Shown here piece by piece: positions 23,001 through 33,812 of a DNA stretch of 64,000 nt; the stretch's first letter is position 1; each line of letters begins with the position of its first letter. Source of the stretch: Culex pipiens pallens (Eukaryota; Arthropoda; Insecta; Diptera; Culicidae); the NCBI RefSeq assembly GCF_016801865.2, contig NC_068937.1, positions 4,365,940 through 4,429,939 of the forward strand, read 5' to 3'. Position numbers and translations under genes: made by a program. The notes under the pieces were generated by a model that did no database searches, was not told where the DNA came from, and was given only the letters and a program-made list of their open reading frames with translations.

Positions 23001-23452
23001 TTGGCAAACATTGTGCTTGTGGGCACAACAAGTTCCAATAAGCACAAATTGCTAAATTTTGCGCAAATTACAATATTTGGGCACCAATTTTCCAAAAAAA
23101 AAAAAAATCAAATTACAAAACTTTTGCACAAATTGCGCTTGTGGAGACAAATAGTTCAAATAAGCACAACTGGGCACAAATTACAACATTTGAAACAACT
23201 TGCTCAAATAACCAACAATTACACAAATTATTCAAATAAGCACAAATTGCAAAATTTGGAACCAAGTGGGCACAAATGGTCAATTAGGCACAAATTGCAA
23301 AATTTGGCGCAAAATGCACAAAAGGGCGCAAATTACATCATTTAGAATAAATTGCACTAATGGGCACAAATTTCTCAAATAAGCAAAAAATTTAATAAAA
23401 ATTTAAAAAAAATATTAAAAAAGGCACAAATTGCTAAATTTGACACAACATT
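20008..23452. repeat. 19-bp satellite GGCACAAATTGCNNAANNN with trimer higher-order structure
   Basis: About 3.4 kb of diverged 19-base units. Three unit types alternate: ...CAAAATTT, ...CACAACTG and ...TTCAAATA, giving a common 57-base trimer, for example 21003-21059. A larger segment starting TAGAACTGGACATAAA at 21510 recurs at 21721. Many homopolymer A insertions occur. Cys/Leu-rich frames on the minus strand and Lys/Gln-rich frames on the plus strand are repeat artefacts. Confidence 0.93.
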
Positions 23453-24120
23453 TCCTGGGACAACAGTCAACCCACCGACCCTACTTCCCGCGAAGTGTTG
23501 GAGGAAGCAAAAAGTGAGTGTGCCGGCCGGCCGGGCTCGTTTTGCTAGCCAGAGTCGTCGTCGCCGGCTTAAACTGCTGACCATGGCTCTGCAATAGAGT
23601 CGGCGGCATTCGCGGGAAAAGTTTAATTTATGCAAAAAAAAAAAACGCGGGAAATTAATTGATTTATTTGTCGCACTTTGCAGTGGGGTAGGAATTTGTG
23701 CGCGACCTTTCGGAAGCCCGTACGTCATCCGGGCAAATCCTGGGTAGCCAACCGTATTGCTGGAGACCGGGAGCCGGATCAGTTTCAAACGTGGCGCGCG
23801 CGTCTCGTGTGGTAATTATTCTGAATTGCTTGCGTTTAGTTTCTGTAAATGTTCTCCCTTCTTGCGCTCTTCTCTCAAGACGAGTTATTTATTTTATGCT
23901 TTTTGGTTTTTTTTTTCGCTGTTTCCGCGATCTTGCCTTCGGCTGCAGGTCTTTAACTCGTTTTTTCCAGTTTCTCTCTCGTTTGTACTTGTTTTTTTTT
24001 TCTTTACACGTGTACTTGTCTCAGCCCAGATTGGCTTGTTCTGAAGTATAACAAGTTCATAAACGTCCAGAACGGTTTATTTTATCGGGTGTCAGCATCG
24101 GGTTAGTAAATTATGTTGTT
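23453..24120. other. GC-richer single-copy-looking DNA
   Basis: Includes GCCGGCCGGCCGGGC near 23522 and ACGTGGCGCGCGCGTCTCG near 23789. Several overlapping frames of about 95 to 137 codons exist on both strands, but none shows a recognisable domain. A splice-acceptor-like TTTGCAG lies near 23676. A conserved exon cannot be excluded; no gene is called. Confidence 0.35.
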
Positions 24121-24470
24121 ATAACCGTCGAAAGAAAAAGCTGGCAACACTGCCAAACAAATAAAAATTTGAAATAATCACAGTTTCATAACATGTGATA
24201 ATTCCGTGAAAACGCCACAATTCACATATTCGGTGTCGATAATTACAGCCCGATGAGCGTTATTTGACACCAGTCGCCACAATTGCATACACAAGTAGAG
24301 ATTGGATGCACCCCATTGGAGGTGATTCTGCGAATGAAATTATGCATAAAACATTGAGGTTTGCAAGTGGTTTGCTGCTGCAGCCAGCTGAAAGATGGAA
24401 TTCCAGCTCAAGCACAAGTAGATTTATAGCGTGAAAAGGCTGGAATATTAGAGTTAAATACCGCCAAATA
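24121..24470. other. Non-coding DNA with a TGGCAACACTGCC dyad
   Basis: CTGGCAACACTGCCAAAC lies at 24150-24167. The same dyad recurs at several distant sites in the window (near 31730, 33930, 49573, 51108 and 52765-53200). The rest shows no gene. Confidence 0.45.
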
Positions 24471-25330
24471 CAAATTATAGCAATTTTTGAAAATTTGAGT
24501 ATTTTACCACAAAACAAAATAAACTGTGATTAGAAAAACAATAGTTAAGTGAAAATACAAGCAAAATTTTGCAAATAAAAAATTTAATGAATTGAAAATT
24601 ACTTCTGAAAACTTTATTGCTTAAAAATGAAAATATAAGTAATTCCTATGAAAATAGGGTATTTTGTGAAAATATTAATATTTTGCAAAAAAAAACTGGT
24701 ATAAAATTAAAATGCATATAAAATTTCGCTTCGTTCGACACCCATACTGTAAATTATGAAAAATTAATTATTTTAGAAAAAGTATGGTATTTTGTGGAAA
24801 TTTGAGTATTTAAAAAAAACAACACTCATATGAAGTGAAAAGGCAAATTTAAAATTTCACTTCATTATATATTTATATTGCAAGTTATAAAAATGTAACA
24901 ATTTTCAAAAAAATACGGTTTTTTGTTTAAATTTGTGCACCTAAAAAAAACTCTTGTAAAAAGTTAATGCATATAAAATTTCGCTTCATTTGATACCCAT
25001 ATTGTAAATCAAGAAAATTATAGATTTTTTTTTAAATACAATATTTTGTGAAAATTGGAGTATTTTACAAAACAAAAACTCATATAAAGAGAAAATTTAA
25101 GTGTTTTCGAAAAATACGATATTTTGTGAAAATTTGAGTATTTAACAAAACAAAATCTAAGAAACTAAAAATTCATACCAAATTTTGCATCCTATGAAAA
25201 AAAAAAGAATTTGATCATTAAAAAAAACTCTAGAAATAATAAAAATTTGAGTATTTTCAAATATACGATAATTTGTGGAAATGATTGAATATTACACTTT
25301 TAAACTTAAAAAATAATAAAATAATATGTT
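24471..25330. repeat. Strongly diverged tandem repeat with TATTTTGTGAAAATTTGAGT core
   Basis: The core (TATTTTGTGAAAATTTGAGTA or variants) occurs near 24485, 24660, 24790, 24920, 25050, 25122 and 25268. A second word, AAATTTCGCTTCATTTGATA, appears between them near 24720, 24978 and in variants. Spacing is about 80 to 180 bases. There is no gene. Confidence 0.65.
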
Positions 25331-26029
25331 CTTAGTGAAAACATTAAAAATTCAACAGGAGTCAATTTAAGAAAAAAAAATTAAATGAGTTACCGTCCGT
25401 TATAGAGAATTTGCAGCAAAGCTAAAAGACGCGTGTCGCCACCTATGAACAAATAGCGTAAACCTATGATTTTTAGAAAAAATGTGTTTTTTCCTTCCTA
25501 ATCAACATTTTTATAAAACTTATGCCGGATTCGGATGAGAAAAATTATTTCCAACAATTTGGTGTATAACTTTCCAATATATGTTTGATTTTTCTATGAG
25601 AAAACTATAGATTTAGAAAAAGATAGTAATTTGGACTATTTGGCAAGAAAGTCTGTCAAAAATCAATACAAATTGTTGAATATACGTTAACACATCTGTT
25701 TTCAACTATATAACTGTTTATTTCATTGATATATACGGGGAAACTCATTTTTTCGTGTTCCAAAACATGTTTTTTAAGGAAAAAGGTCACAAATTTTTGC
25801 GCGCCCAAAAGTTGATGTTCATTATTTTAAAGCAAAAAATTTTTCTCGTCTTTTGCAACCAGTTTCATGAAGATTGATGCAGGGAATCATGAGAAATAAG
25901 CGATTTTGTTCTTTAATCGACAGAAAGGCATACGACTTTAGGCAAGTAACCTCATTTTGGCGCCACCTACATTTGAAACGCAGTCGCGCTGCAAAACCTC
26001 AATCGTCAACAAGATTATCGCCGATAATT
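25331..26029. other. Non-coding DNA with GCGCCACCTA words
   Basis: GTCGCCACCTATGAACAAAT lies at 25436-25455 and GGCGCCACCTACATTTGAAA near 25959; a related word occurs near 30912. Otherwise AT-rich without gene or array. Confidence 0.4.
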
Positions 26030-26484
26030 TTGTAATTTTTTTCATTTTTTTTTGTATTTTTTTGTATATTTTGTATTTTTTTGTATTTATTTGTATTTTT
26101 TTGTATTTTTTTGTAATTTTTTGAAATTGTTTATAATTGTTTATAATTGTTTGTAATTGTTTGTAATTGTTTGTAATTGTTTGTACTTTTTGTAATTTTT
26201 AGTAATTTTAGTAATTTTTTGTATTTTTTAAATTTTTAGTAATTTTTAGTTTCGTTTTTTTGTAATTTTTAGTAATTTTTAGTAATTTTTAGAAATTTTT
26301 AGTAATTTTTAGTAATTTTTAGAATTTTTTTCAGTAATTTTTAGTAATTTTTAGTAATTTTTAGTAATTTTTAGTAATTTTTAGTAATTTTTAGTAAATT
26401 TTAGTAATTTTGAGTAATTTTAAGTAATTATTTGTAATTTTTGTCATTTTTGTCATTTTTATCATTTCTGTCATTTTTGTCATT
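26030..26484. repeat. Mixed 10-bp arrays (TTTTTTGTAT, TTGTTTGTAA, AATTTTTAGT)
   Basis: Successive blocks of about 10-base units: TTTTTTGTAT near 26050-26118, GTTTGTAATT near 26120-26190, AATTTTTAGT near 26200-26440, then TTTTTGTCAT near 26440-26480. The blocks grade into the 9-bp AATTTTAGT array that follows. Confidence 0.85.
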
Positions 26485-26806
26485 TTAGTAATTTTAGTAA
26501 TTTTAGTAATTTTAGTAATTTTAGTAATTTTAGTAATTTTAGTAATTTTAGTAATTTTAGTAATTTTAGTAATTTAAGTAATTTTAGTAATTTTACTAAT
26601 TTTAGTAATTTTACTTATTTTAGTAATTTTAGTCATTTTAGTAATTTTAGTCATTTTAGTAATTTTAGTAATTTTAGTAATTTTAGTAATTTTAGTAATT
26701 TTAGTGATTTTAGTAATTTTAGTAATTTTAGTAATTTTAGTAATTTTAGTAATTTTAGTAATTTTAGTAATTTTAGTAATTTTAGTAATTTTTGTAATTT
26801 TAGTAA
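26485..26806. repeat. (AATTTTAGT)n minisatellite, left part
   Basis: Regular 9-bp array interrupted by the MITE at 26807 and resuming in phase at 27280. Variants include AATTTTAGTC and ACT units. A Leu-Lys-rich minus-strand frame here is an artefact. Confidence 0.95.
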
Positions 26807-27279
26807 GGCCGTTGCAAATATTTTTTGAAGTTTATGTCCCTCGACTCTGACAAAAGTCGAGGGGGGGGGCAAAAAAATAAAAAAGTATAAAAATTCAAAT
26901 TACGAGCCATGGTTTCAACATTTTGATGAAAAAAGTGTTTTAAAATGCATTATACACCTGCCCAGTTGTTTTGCCATCATTAGTTTCCTAAATATCTAAG
27001 TATTCACGAAAATTTTATTTTTTGCGAAAAATAAAATTTTTGCGTTGCTGTACATTGGAATTTCATAAAAATTCAAAACATTTTTAAACAATCCCAAACA
27101 TGCTAAATATGATTATCAATGCAGAAAAATGCGTTTTAGATTGTTTTCAGTTGATTAGACTTCTATTTTCATGGAAATTTTGAAGTTTCTTGAAAAAATA
27201 TTTTTTTTGCCCCCTGATTTTTCAGACCAATTTCGAAGGGGGGGGGCGACATAAACTTTGAAAAATATTTGCAACGGCC
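26807..27279. mobile_element. Harbinger-like MITE inserted in the (AATTTTAGT)n array (TAA target duplication)
   Basis: The 473-base element has inverted termini GGCCGTTGCAAATATTTTT and its inverse, subterminal GTTTATGTC and GACATAAAC, and G-run/C-run blocks. It is flanked by TAA on both sides (26804-26806 and 27280-27282). A 3-bp TWA duplication and GGCC-type ends are typical of PIF/Harbinger elements. Removing the element and one TAA restores the 9-bp phase exactly. Relatives: 63395-63810 (inverted), and fragments at 5825-5945 and 62757-62830. Confidence 0.9.
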
Positions 27280-27690
27280 TAATTTTAGTAATTTTAGTAA
27301 CTTTAGTAAATTTAGTAATTTTAGTAATTTTAGTAATTTTAGTAATTTTAGTGATTTAAGTAATTTTAGTAATTTTAGTAATTTTAGTAATTTTAGGAAT
27401 TTTAGGAATTTTAGGAATTTCAGTAATTTTAGTAATTTTAGTAACTTTAGTAAATTTAGTAATTTTAGTAATTTTAGTAATTTTAGTAATTTTAGTAATT
27501 TTAGTGATTTAAGTAATTTTAGTAATTTTAGTAATTTTAGGAATTTTAGTAATTTTAGTAATTTTAGTAATTTTAGTAATTTTAGTAATTTTAGTAATTT
27601 TAGTAATTTTAGTAATTTTAGTAATTTTAGTAATTTCAGGAATTTTAGTAATTTTAGTAATTTTAGTAATTTTAGTAATTTTAGTAATTT
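27280..27690. repeat. (AATTTTAGT)n minisatellite, right part
   Basis: The array continues after the MITE. A block containing AACTTTAGTAAATTTAGT and a GATTTAAGT variant appears twice (27300-27360 and 27443-27515), showing an internal duplication of about 144 bases. Confidence 0.95.
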
Positions 27691-28557
27691 TTGTATTTTG
27701 TAATTTTTGTAATTTTAGTATTTTGTAATTTTTGTAATTTTTGTATTTTTTGTAATTTTTGTATTTTTTGTAATTCTTGTAATTCTTGTAATTTTTGTAA
27801 TTTTTGTAATTTTTGTAATTTTTGTAATTTTTGTAATTTTTGTAATTTTTGTAATTTTTGTAATTTTTGTAATTTTTGTAATTTTTGTAATTTTTGTAAT
27901 TTTTGTAATTTTTGTAATTTTTGTAATTTTTGTAATTTTTGTAATTTTTGTAATTTTTGTAATTTTTGTAATTTTTGTAATTTTTGTAATTTTTGTAATT
28001 TTTGTAATTTTTGTAATTTTTGTAATTTTTGTAATTTTTGTAATTTTTGTAATTTTTGTAATTTTTGTAATTTTTGTAATTTTTGTAATTTTTGTAATTT
28101 TTGTAATTTTTAATTTTTGTAATTTTTAATTTTTGTAATTTTTATAATTTTTGTAATTTTTGTAATTTTTGTAATTTTTGTAATTTTTGTAATTTTTGTA
28201 ATTTTTGTAATTTTTGTAATTTTTGTAATTTTTGTAATTTTTGTAATTTTTGTAATTTTTGTAATTTTTGTAATTTTTGTAATTTTTGTAATTTTTGTAA
28301 TTTTTGTAATTTTTGTAATTTTTGTAATTTTTGTATTTTTTGTAATTTTTGTAATTTTTGTAATTTTTGTAATTTTTGTAATTTTTGTAATTTTTGTATT
28401 TTTGTAATTTTTGTAATTTTTGTAATTTTTGTAATTTTTGTAATTTTTGTAATTTTTGTAATTTTTGTAATTTTTGTAATTTTTGTAATTTTTGTAATTT
28501 TTGTAATTTTTGTATTTTTTGTAATTTTGGTAATTTTTGTAATTTTTGTAATTTTTT
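27691..28557. repeat. (AATTTTTGT)n minisatellite
   Basis: The unit changes from AATTTTAGT to AATTTTTGT over about 80 bases, then runs very regularly, with frame slips near 28100-28150 (AATTTTTAATTTTTGT) and 28398. Cys-Asn-Phe frames are artefacts. Confidence 0.96.
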
Positions 28558-28682
28558 TCAGTTTTTGTCAGTTTTTGTCAGTTTTTGTCAGTTTTTGTCA
28601 GTTTTTGTCAGTTTTTGTCAGTTTTTGTCAGTTTTTGTCAGTTTTTGTCAGTTTTTGTCAGTTTTTGTCAGTTTTTGTCAGT
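28558..28682. repeat. (CAGTTTTTGT)12 10-bp array, copy 1
   Basis: Twelve near-perfect CAGTTTTTGT units directly follow the 9-bp array, through the junction GTAATTTTTTTCAG. The same junction and array recur at 29016, so the composite is duplicated. Confidence 0.95.
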
Positions 28683-28820
28683 TAATCCAATTACATCAAA
28701 ATGAACTATAGTACAAATCATAGTTGAAAGGTACTCCAAAACTCTATTAGGTTATAAGAATTACGAAATTGTGAATTGATTATTTACTAATAAAAACTAA
28801 TTGAATTGAATTGAATGTAA
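28683..28820. other. Short non-repetitive spacer between duplicated composite arrays
   Basis: About 138 bases of AT-rich unique sequence separate the two 9-mer/10-mer composites. No gene is seen. Confidence 0.6.
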
Positions 28821-29015
28821 TTATTATAATTTTTGTAATTTTTGTAATTTTTGTAATTTTTGTAATTTTTGTAATTTTTGTAATTTTTGTAATTTTTGTA
28901 ATTTTTGTAATTTTTGTAATTTTTGTAATTTTTGTAATTTTTGTAATTTTTGTAATTTTTGTAATTTTTGTATTTTTTGTAATTTTTGTAATTTTTGTAA
29001 TTTTTGTAATTTTTT
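28821..29015. repeat. (AATTTTTGT)n minisatellite, second copy
   Basis: A shorter 9-bp array. Its last units (TTTTTGTATTTTTTGTAAT, then GTAATTTTTTTCAG) match those before 28558, so it is a duplicate of the right end of the first array. Confidence 0.95.
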
Positions 29016-29150
29016 TCAGTTTTTGTCAGTTTTTGTCAGTTTTTGTCAGTTTTTGTCAGTTTTTGTCAGTTTTTGTCAGTTTTTGTCAGTTTTTGTCAGT
29101 TTTTGTCAGTTTTTGTCAGTTTTGTCCGTTTTTGTCATTTTTGTCATTTT
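29016..29150. repeat. (CAGTTTTTGT)n 10-bp array, copy 2
   Basis: About ten CAGTTTTTGT units decay into TTTTTGTCAT near 29120-29150. It is offset about 455 bases from copy 1. Confidence 0.93.
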
Positions 29151-29290
29151 TAAAATTGTCGTATTTTTTAATTTTGTATTTTTTTAAATTTTTGTATGTC
29201 TTTTTTTCCAATATTTGTCTATACTTGCTTCTCAAAATATTTCTGTATTTATGTTTATTTTCACTGCATTACAAGTAGCAAAAGGAGTGA
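29151..29290. other. T-rich decaying array edge
   Basis: Irregular T-rich sequence with TTTTTGTAT-like words; a transition from array to unique DNA. Confidence 0.5.
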
Positions 29291-30590
29291 ATTGAAATAA
29301 TTGAAATCATTTCCCATAATTCCAACAAGAATTGCACAATCAGATTGGGTTTCCCCCCAGCTACAATGCTAGGTTGTAGATTGCAGGACAATAACTCTTT
29401 CCGGCTTTCGATTCCATATTGCCATCCTGGAGACGGCTTTGATCAGTTCCTGGTAATTCTAGTCCCGTAGGCGACATCGAGCACAATTCAATGCACATTA
29501 ATTAATACCATCCTCGCCATGTATGCCCTCCGGAGCCTACACGGAAATGGGTGGATGGCCTTGTCTGTGTGTCCGTTACAATTGATGCAATTCCAGCGTA
29601 AAGAGTTCTTTTTTGAGAAAATATTTCAAAATTTGATGCGAAATGCAGTTTTGAACCGAGAGTTTGATTTGTCTTTTTTTTTTAGGAACTTGCAATCAAA
29701 GTTAGAGCATTTTTTCTCAATTGTCTGTGTGTCTGTGACGCACTTCTAAAAACTCACCATCAACACACAAACAATCCCTAAAAGCGCCCTTAATAGCTAG
29801 AAGCAACACACTTCGCAGAACGTGGCAAACAACTCTCTCAGCAGTGTCTCAACTACATGTGAGCTGAAGGGGGCTGCAACTCTCCTTGTCTCAAGTGTCA
29901 AGTGCACTTCTGCTCAAGTCTCTAGTTGGATGTGACATGTTCATCGGCTCCGACGACGACGACGTCACACAATTGTACCGTTCCAGTTGCTTCTCGGTAT
30001 CGATTGGTGCACTCGGATTTGCATGTATATATTTGCTGGAAAGGATCGTGAGAACTACACCAACTGGGTGAAATAAATTGGAATTATGATCAGAAGCTGT
30101 TAGAAGGAATCTTGCTTACTTAGGAAGCGACACGTCATGTTTGGTTATCGATGCGTAACGCATTCGATGGAAGTTTTTTTTTTAGATTAGTCTGGAAATT
30201 GCTGCATTTTTAGAAATTATGCACGTTCTGAACACAGCAGCGATGCAAGTGTCCACTAGACGACTTGCTTGTGACGTTTTGTTCTGATTTTGCGCGAAAT
30301 AATTACGTTGTCGGAGATCGAACGCTATAGTCATTGCGAGTTAACCGGGCGTAGATGGCGCTTCACAAATTGCATCATTGACGTCGTCGTCGTCGTCGCC
30401 GGGTTGAGTGTGAATAGATGCAATTATAGTTATTCAGTTTAGAACGGGGAGGTGTTGGGGGCTCTTATCCCAAGTGCGATTTGAGAGCTGATTCAGTTTA
30501 CCAGATTGTAGCGGTTTAAGGGGAGGGTGATTTGGTTACCTTTGGCAGTGGTTGTCAACCGATAAAATTAATTTGTTTTTTGAATATTAT
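29291..30590. other. Single-copy-looking DNA with (GAC)n/(GTC)n runs
   Basis: Normal-complexity DNA, GC-richer than its flanks. CGACGACGACGACGTCAC lies at 29950-29967 and ACGTCGTCGTCGTCGTCGCC at 30382-30401. Short frames (for example 29519-29749) show no domain. It resembles dipteran intronic or regulatory DNA; no gene is called. Confidence 0.45.
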
Positions 30591-31530
30591 TTAGAAAAAA
30601 AAAGTGTTACGTTTGAAAAGTAAGTCATTTATTATTATGCCGAATTTTCAGTTAAATCTTTAAAATATGTTTGAGAAAGCCTATTAGTTCAGCTATTCAC
30701 CGCTGGAAATTGTGGTGCTTTGGTATCGTAAAATTTGCCCAAAACAACAAGCAAATCATTGTTGTCAGAATTTCGACTTCGAACAAACGATAAAGTGCGA
30801 TAAAAGATTTTGCTCTTATCAATCAGACAGATGTTCTGTTATGAAAAGAAGCATTCAATGTTTGTTGTGTTGTCCGGACCGTTATCATAAGATAAACAAA
30901 ACAAAAATAGTCATGGCTCCATCTGCGAACGAATAGCACAAACCTCACTGAATACTATCATTTTCATAAACAACTTGTTTTTGACATCGAAACCATACAA
31001 TTGCTTTAAAACTATGCACACATTTTTTGAGCATATCAAGCAATTTAGGAGATTGAAATTTTTAGAACAATAAATCGATTTTTAAAAATGGCCCACAGGT
31101 TACAAACAAAATAAAAAAATCAACCGGCGTTTACGTCACATTGCGCGATTAGCGTTATTAAATTAAAATTACTTTTCTTTTTCAAACACATTTTGTTAAT
31201 CAATAGTTAAAAGTAGGTATAAAAACCTCTAAAGATTCAGTCTACAGTAGTATGGCGTTTACGCCACACTGCAAAAAACAAGTATTTACAATTAGTCAAA
31301 TATAAATGAGTTTAAATTTCTAAATAATTCTAAACAAACAAGATAAAAATGTACGAATATTTATAATTTTAAACATGAAAGAATTTTATTTTACTGCAAC
31401 AAAAATAGTTTTAAAAGACCCAGATTTTTTTTAATGATTTCTCATAAAATATCGACTATCAAAGAATGATACAAAAGTATGCTTATTGTTTTGTGATATT
31501 TACTGCAAAAATTTTTTTAAATATTTTTTA
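30591..31530. repeat. AT-rich DNA with two GGCGTTTACG(T/C)CA dyad copies
   Basis: CCGGCGTTTACGTCACATT lies near 31122-31140 and ATGGCGTTTACGCCACACTG near 31252-31271. Both match the dyad repeated at 48.8-51 kb. A word similar to 25436-25470 occurs near 30910. No gene is seen. Confidence 0.5.
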
Positions 31531-31906
31531 GCATTCAATCAATGCAAAAATCTGGCATTAACAAAGCTTTCCAAAAAAATATATTGCTGCTTTTTCTGAA
31601 GATCTAGCAACCCTGACATGAAATAATGCCATTTTAGAAGTTTTGATAATTTTAAGGTCAGATGAATGGTGGGACAATATATAAATATTGATTGAATTTA
31701 TTTCGACATATGCGTTTAAAAAAATCTGGCAACACTGCTTCCAGATCTGAAAACTTATATAAATTGTACAGAACTTTTCAAAGATAGATAACTTGAATTG
31801 GGAAGATGATTTTGAAAAAGGGTATATATCAATTGTTGTTGTTTCTGAAGATCTGGCAACCCTGACATGGATTGTCTTGAGAAGTTTAAACTAGAGTTTT
31901 AGAATC
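31531..31906. repeat. Diverged repeat with GATCTGGCAACCCTGACATG core, left of the (TTTTTGTA)n array
   Basis: TCTGAAGATCTAGCAACCCT (near 31597) and TCTGAAGATCTGGCAACCCT (near 31845) end two related units about 248 bases apart. The unit at 31760-31877 is also matched by 33689-33808 on the other side of the array, so the array lies between copies of this repeat. Confidence 0.7.
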
Positions 31907-33677
31907 TGTATTTTTGTACTTTTGTATTTTTGAATTTTTGTATATTTGTTTTTTTGTTTTTTTTTTGTATTTTTGTATTTTTGTATTTTTGTATTTTTGT
32001 ATTTTTGTATTTTTGTAATTTTGTATTTTTGTATTTTTGTATTTTTGTATTTTTGTATTTTTGTATTTTTGTATTTTTGTATTTTTGTATTTTTGTATTT
32101 TTGTATTTTTGTATTTTTGTATTTTTGTATTTTTGTATTTTTGTATTTTTGTATTTTTGTATTTTGTATTTTTGTATTTTTGTATTTTTGTATTTTTGTA
32201 TTTTTGTATTTTTGTATTTTTGTATTTTTGTATTTTTGTATTTTTGTATTTTTGTATTTTTGTATTTTTGTATTTTTGTATTTTTGTATTTTTGTATTTT
32301 TGTATTTTTGTATTTTTGTATTTTTGTATTTTTGTATTTTTGTATTTTTGTATTTTTTGTATTTTTGTATTTTTGTATTTTTGTATTTTTGTATTTTTGT
32401 ATTTTTGTATTTTTGTATTTTTGTATTTTTGTATTTTTGTATTTTTGTATTTTTGTATTTTTGTATTTTTGTATTTTTGTATTTTTGTATTTTGTATTTT
32501 TGTATTTTTGTATTTTTGTATTTTTGTATTTTTGTATTTTTGTATTTTTGTATTTTTGTATTTTTGTATTTTTGTATTTTTGTATTTTTGTATTTTTGTA
32601 TTTTTTGTATTTTTGTATTTTTGTATTTTTGTATTTTTGTATTTTTGTATTTTTGTATTTTTGTATTTTTGTATTTTTGTATTTTTGTATTTTTGTATTT
32701 TTGTATTTTTGTATTTTTGTATTTTTGTATTTTTGTATTTTTGTATTTTTGTATTTTTGTATTTTTGTATTTTTGTATTTTTGTATTTTTGTATTTTTGT
32801 ATTTTTGTATTTTTGTATTTTTGTATTTTTGTATTTTTGTATTTTTGTATTTTTGTATTTTTGTATTTTTGTATTTTTGTATTTTTGTATTTTTGTATTT
32901 TTGTATTTTTGTATTTTTGTATTTTTGTATTTTTGTATTTTTGTATTTTTGTATTTTTGTATTTTTGTATTTTTGTATTTTTGTATTTTTGTATTTTTGT
33001 ATTTTTGTATTTTTGTATTTTTGTATTTTTGTTTTTTAGTTTTTTAGTTTTTTTGTATTTTTGTATTTTTGTATTTTTGTATTTTTGTATTTTTGTATTT
33101 TTGTATTTTTGTATTTTTGTATTTTTGTATTTTTGTATTTTTGTATTTTTGTATTTTTGTATTTTTGTATTTTTGTATTTTTGTATTTTTGTATTTTTGT
33201 ATTTTTGTATTTTTGTATTTTTGTATTTTTGTATTTTTGTATTTTTGTATTTTTGTATTTTTGTATTTTTGTATTTTTGTATTTTTGTATTTTTGTATTT
33301 TTGTATTTTTGTATTTTTGTATTTTTGTATTTTTGTATTTTTGTATTTTTGTATTTTTGTATTTTGTATTTTTGTATTTTTGTATTTTTGTATTTTTGTA
33401 TTTTTGTATTTTTGTATTTTTGTATTTTTGTATTTTTGTATTTTTGTATTTTTGTATTTTTGTATTTTTGTATTTTTGTATTGTTGTATTTTTGTATTTT
33501 TGTATTTTTGTATTTTTGTATTTTTGTATTTTTGTATTTTTGTATTTTTGTATTTTTGTATTTTTGTATTTTTGTATTTTTGTATTTTTGTATTTTTGTA
33601 TTTTTGTATTTTTGTATTTTTGTATTTTTGTATTTTTGTATTTTTGTATTTTTGTATATTTTATACTTTTTTGTATG
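31907..33677. repeat. (TTTTTGTA)n 8-bp minisatellite
   Basis: About 1.75 kb of almost invariant 8-bp units. Rare 7-bp units (TTTTGTA near 32163, 32487, 33363) and 9-bp units (near 32352 and 32600) shift the phase. A TTTTTTAG irregularity lies at 33030-33050. Because 3 x 8 is 24, each frame is an 8-residue Phe-Cys-Ile-Phe-Val-Phe-Leu-Tyr repeat; such frames are not genes. Confidence 0.97.
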
Positions 33678-33812
33678 ATTACATACGTGAATTGTACCGA
33701 GCTTTTCTAAGTAAGATTTGGTACGTAAATTGGAAAAATGATTTTTGCAATAGGATTGTTATTCATGGTTATTGTTTCTGAATATCTGGCAACCCTGACA
33801 GGAATTATCGCC
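33678..33812. repeat. Repeat copy right of the (TTTTTGTA)n array
   Basis: GAATTGTACCGAGCTTTTC to GGCAACCCTGACAGG is a diverged copy of 31760-31877. The pair brackets the array in direct orientation. Confidence 0.7.

Noticed and set aside
20714..23345. Cys/Leu-rich minus-strand and Lys/Gln-rich plus-strand frames resembling small secreted peptides
   Set aside because: The residues follow from the 19-bp satellite unit; frames begin and end wherever indels allow, with no signal peptide pattern.
20008..23452. Possible CRISPR-like array of short repeats
   Set aside because: Units are contiguous 19-mers with no constant-length unique spacers, and the sequence is clearly eukaryotic.
23375..24051. 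Frames of 95 to 137 codons in GC-richer DNA
   Set aside because: They overlap on both strands, lack domains, and part of one extends into the satellite. An exon here cannot be excluded but is not supported.
27269..29278. Ser-Asn-Phe and Cys-Asn-Phe repeat frames that could be taken for low-complexity proteins
   Set aside because: They are simple translations of AATTTTAGT and AATTTTTGT units.
31907..33677. Possible telomeric repeat
   Set aside because: The common insect telomere unit is TTAGG, absent here. Mosquitoes and other Diptera lack it, and the array is internal and flanked by dispersed repeats.
31930..33781. Open frames up to 611 codons of Phe-Cys-Ile-Phe-Val-Phe-Leu-Tyr repeats
   Set aside because: They translate the 8-bp TTTTTGTA array in three frames at once, which a real gene would not do.
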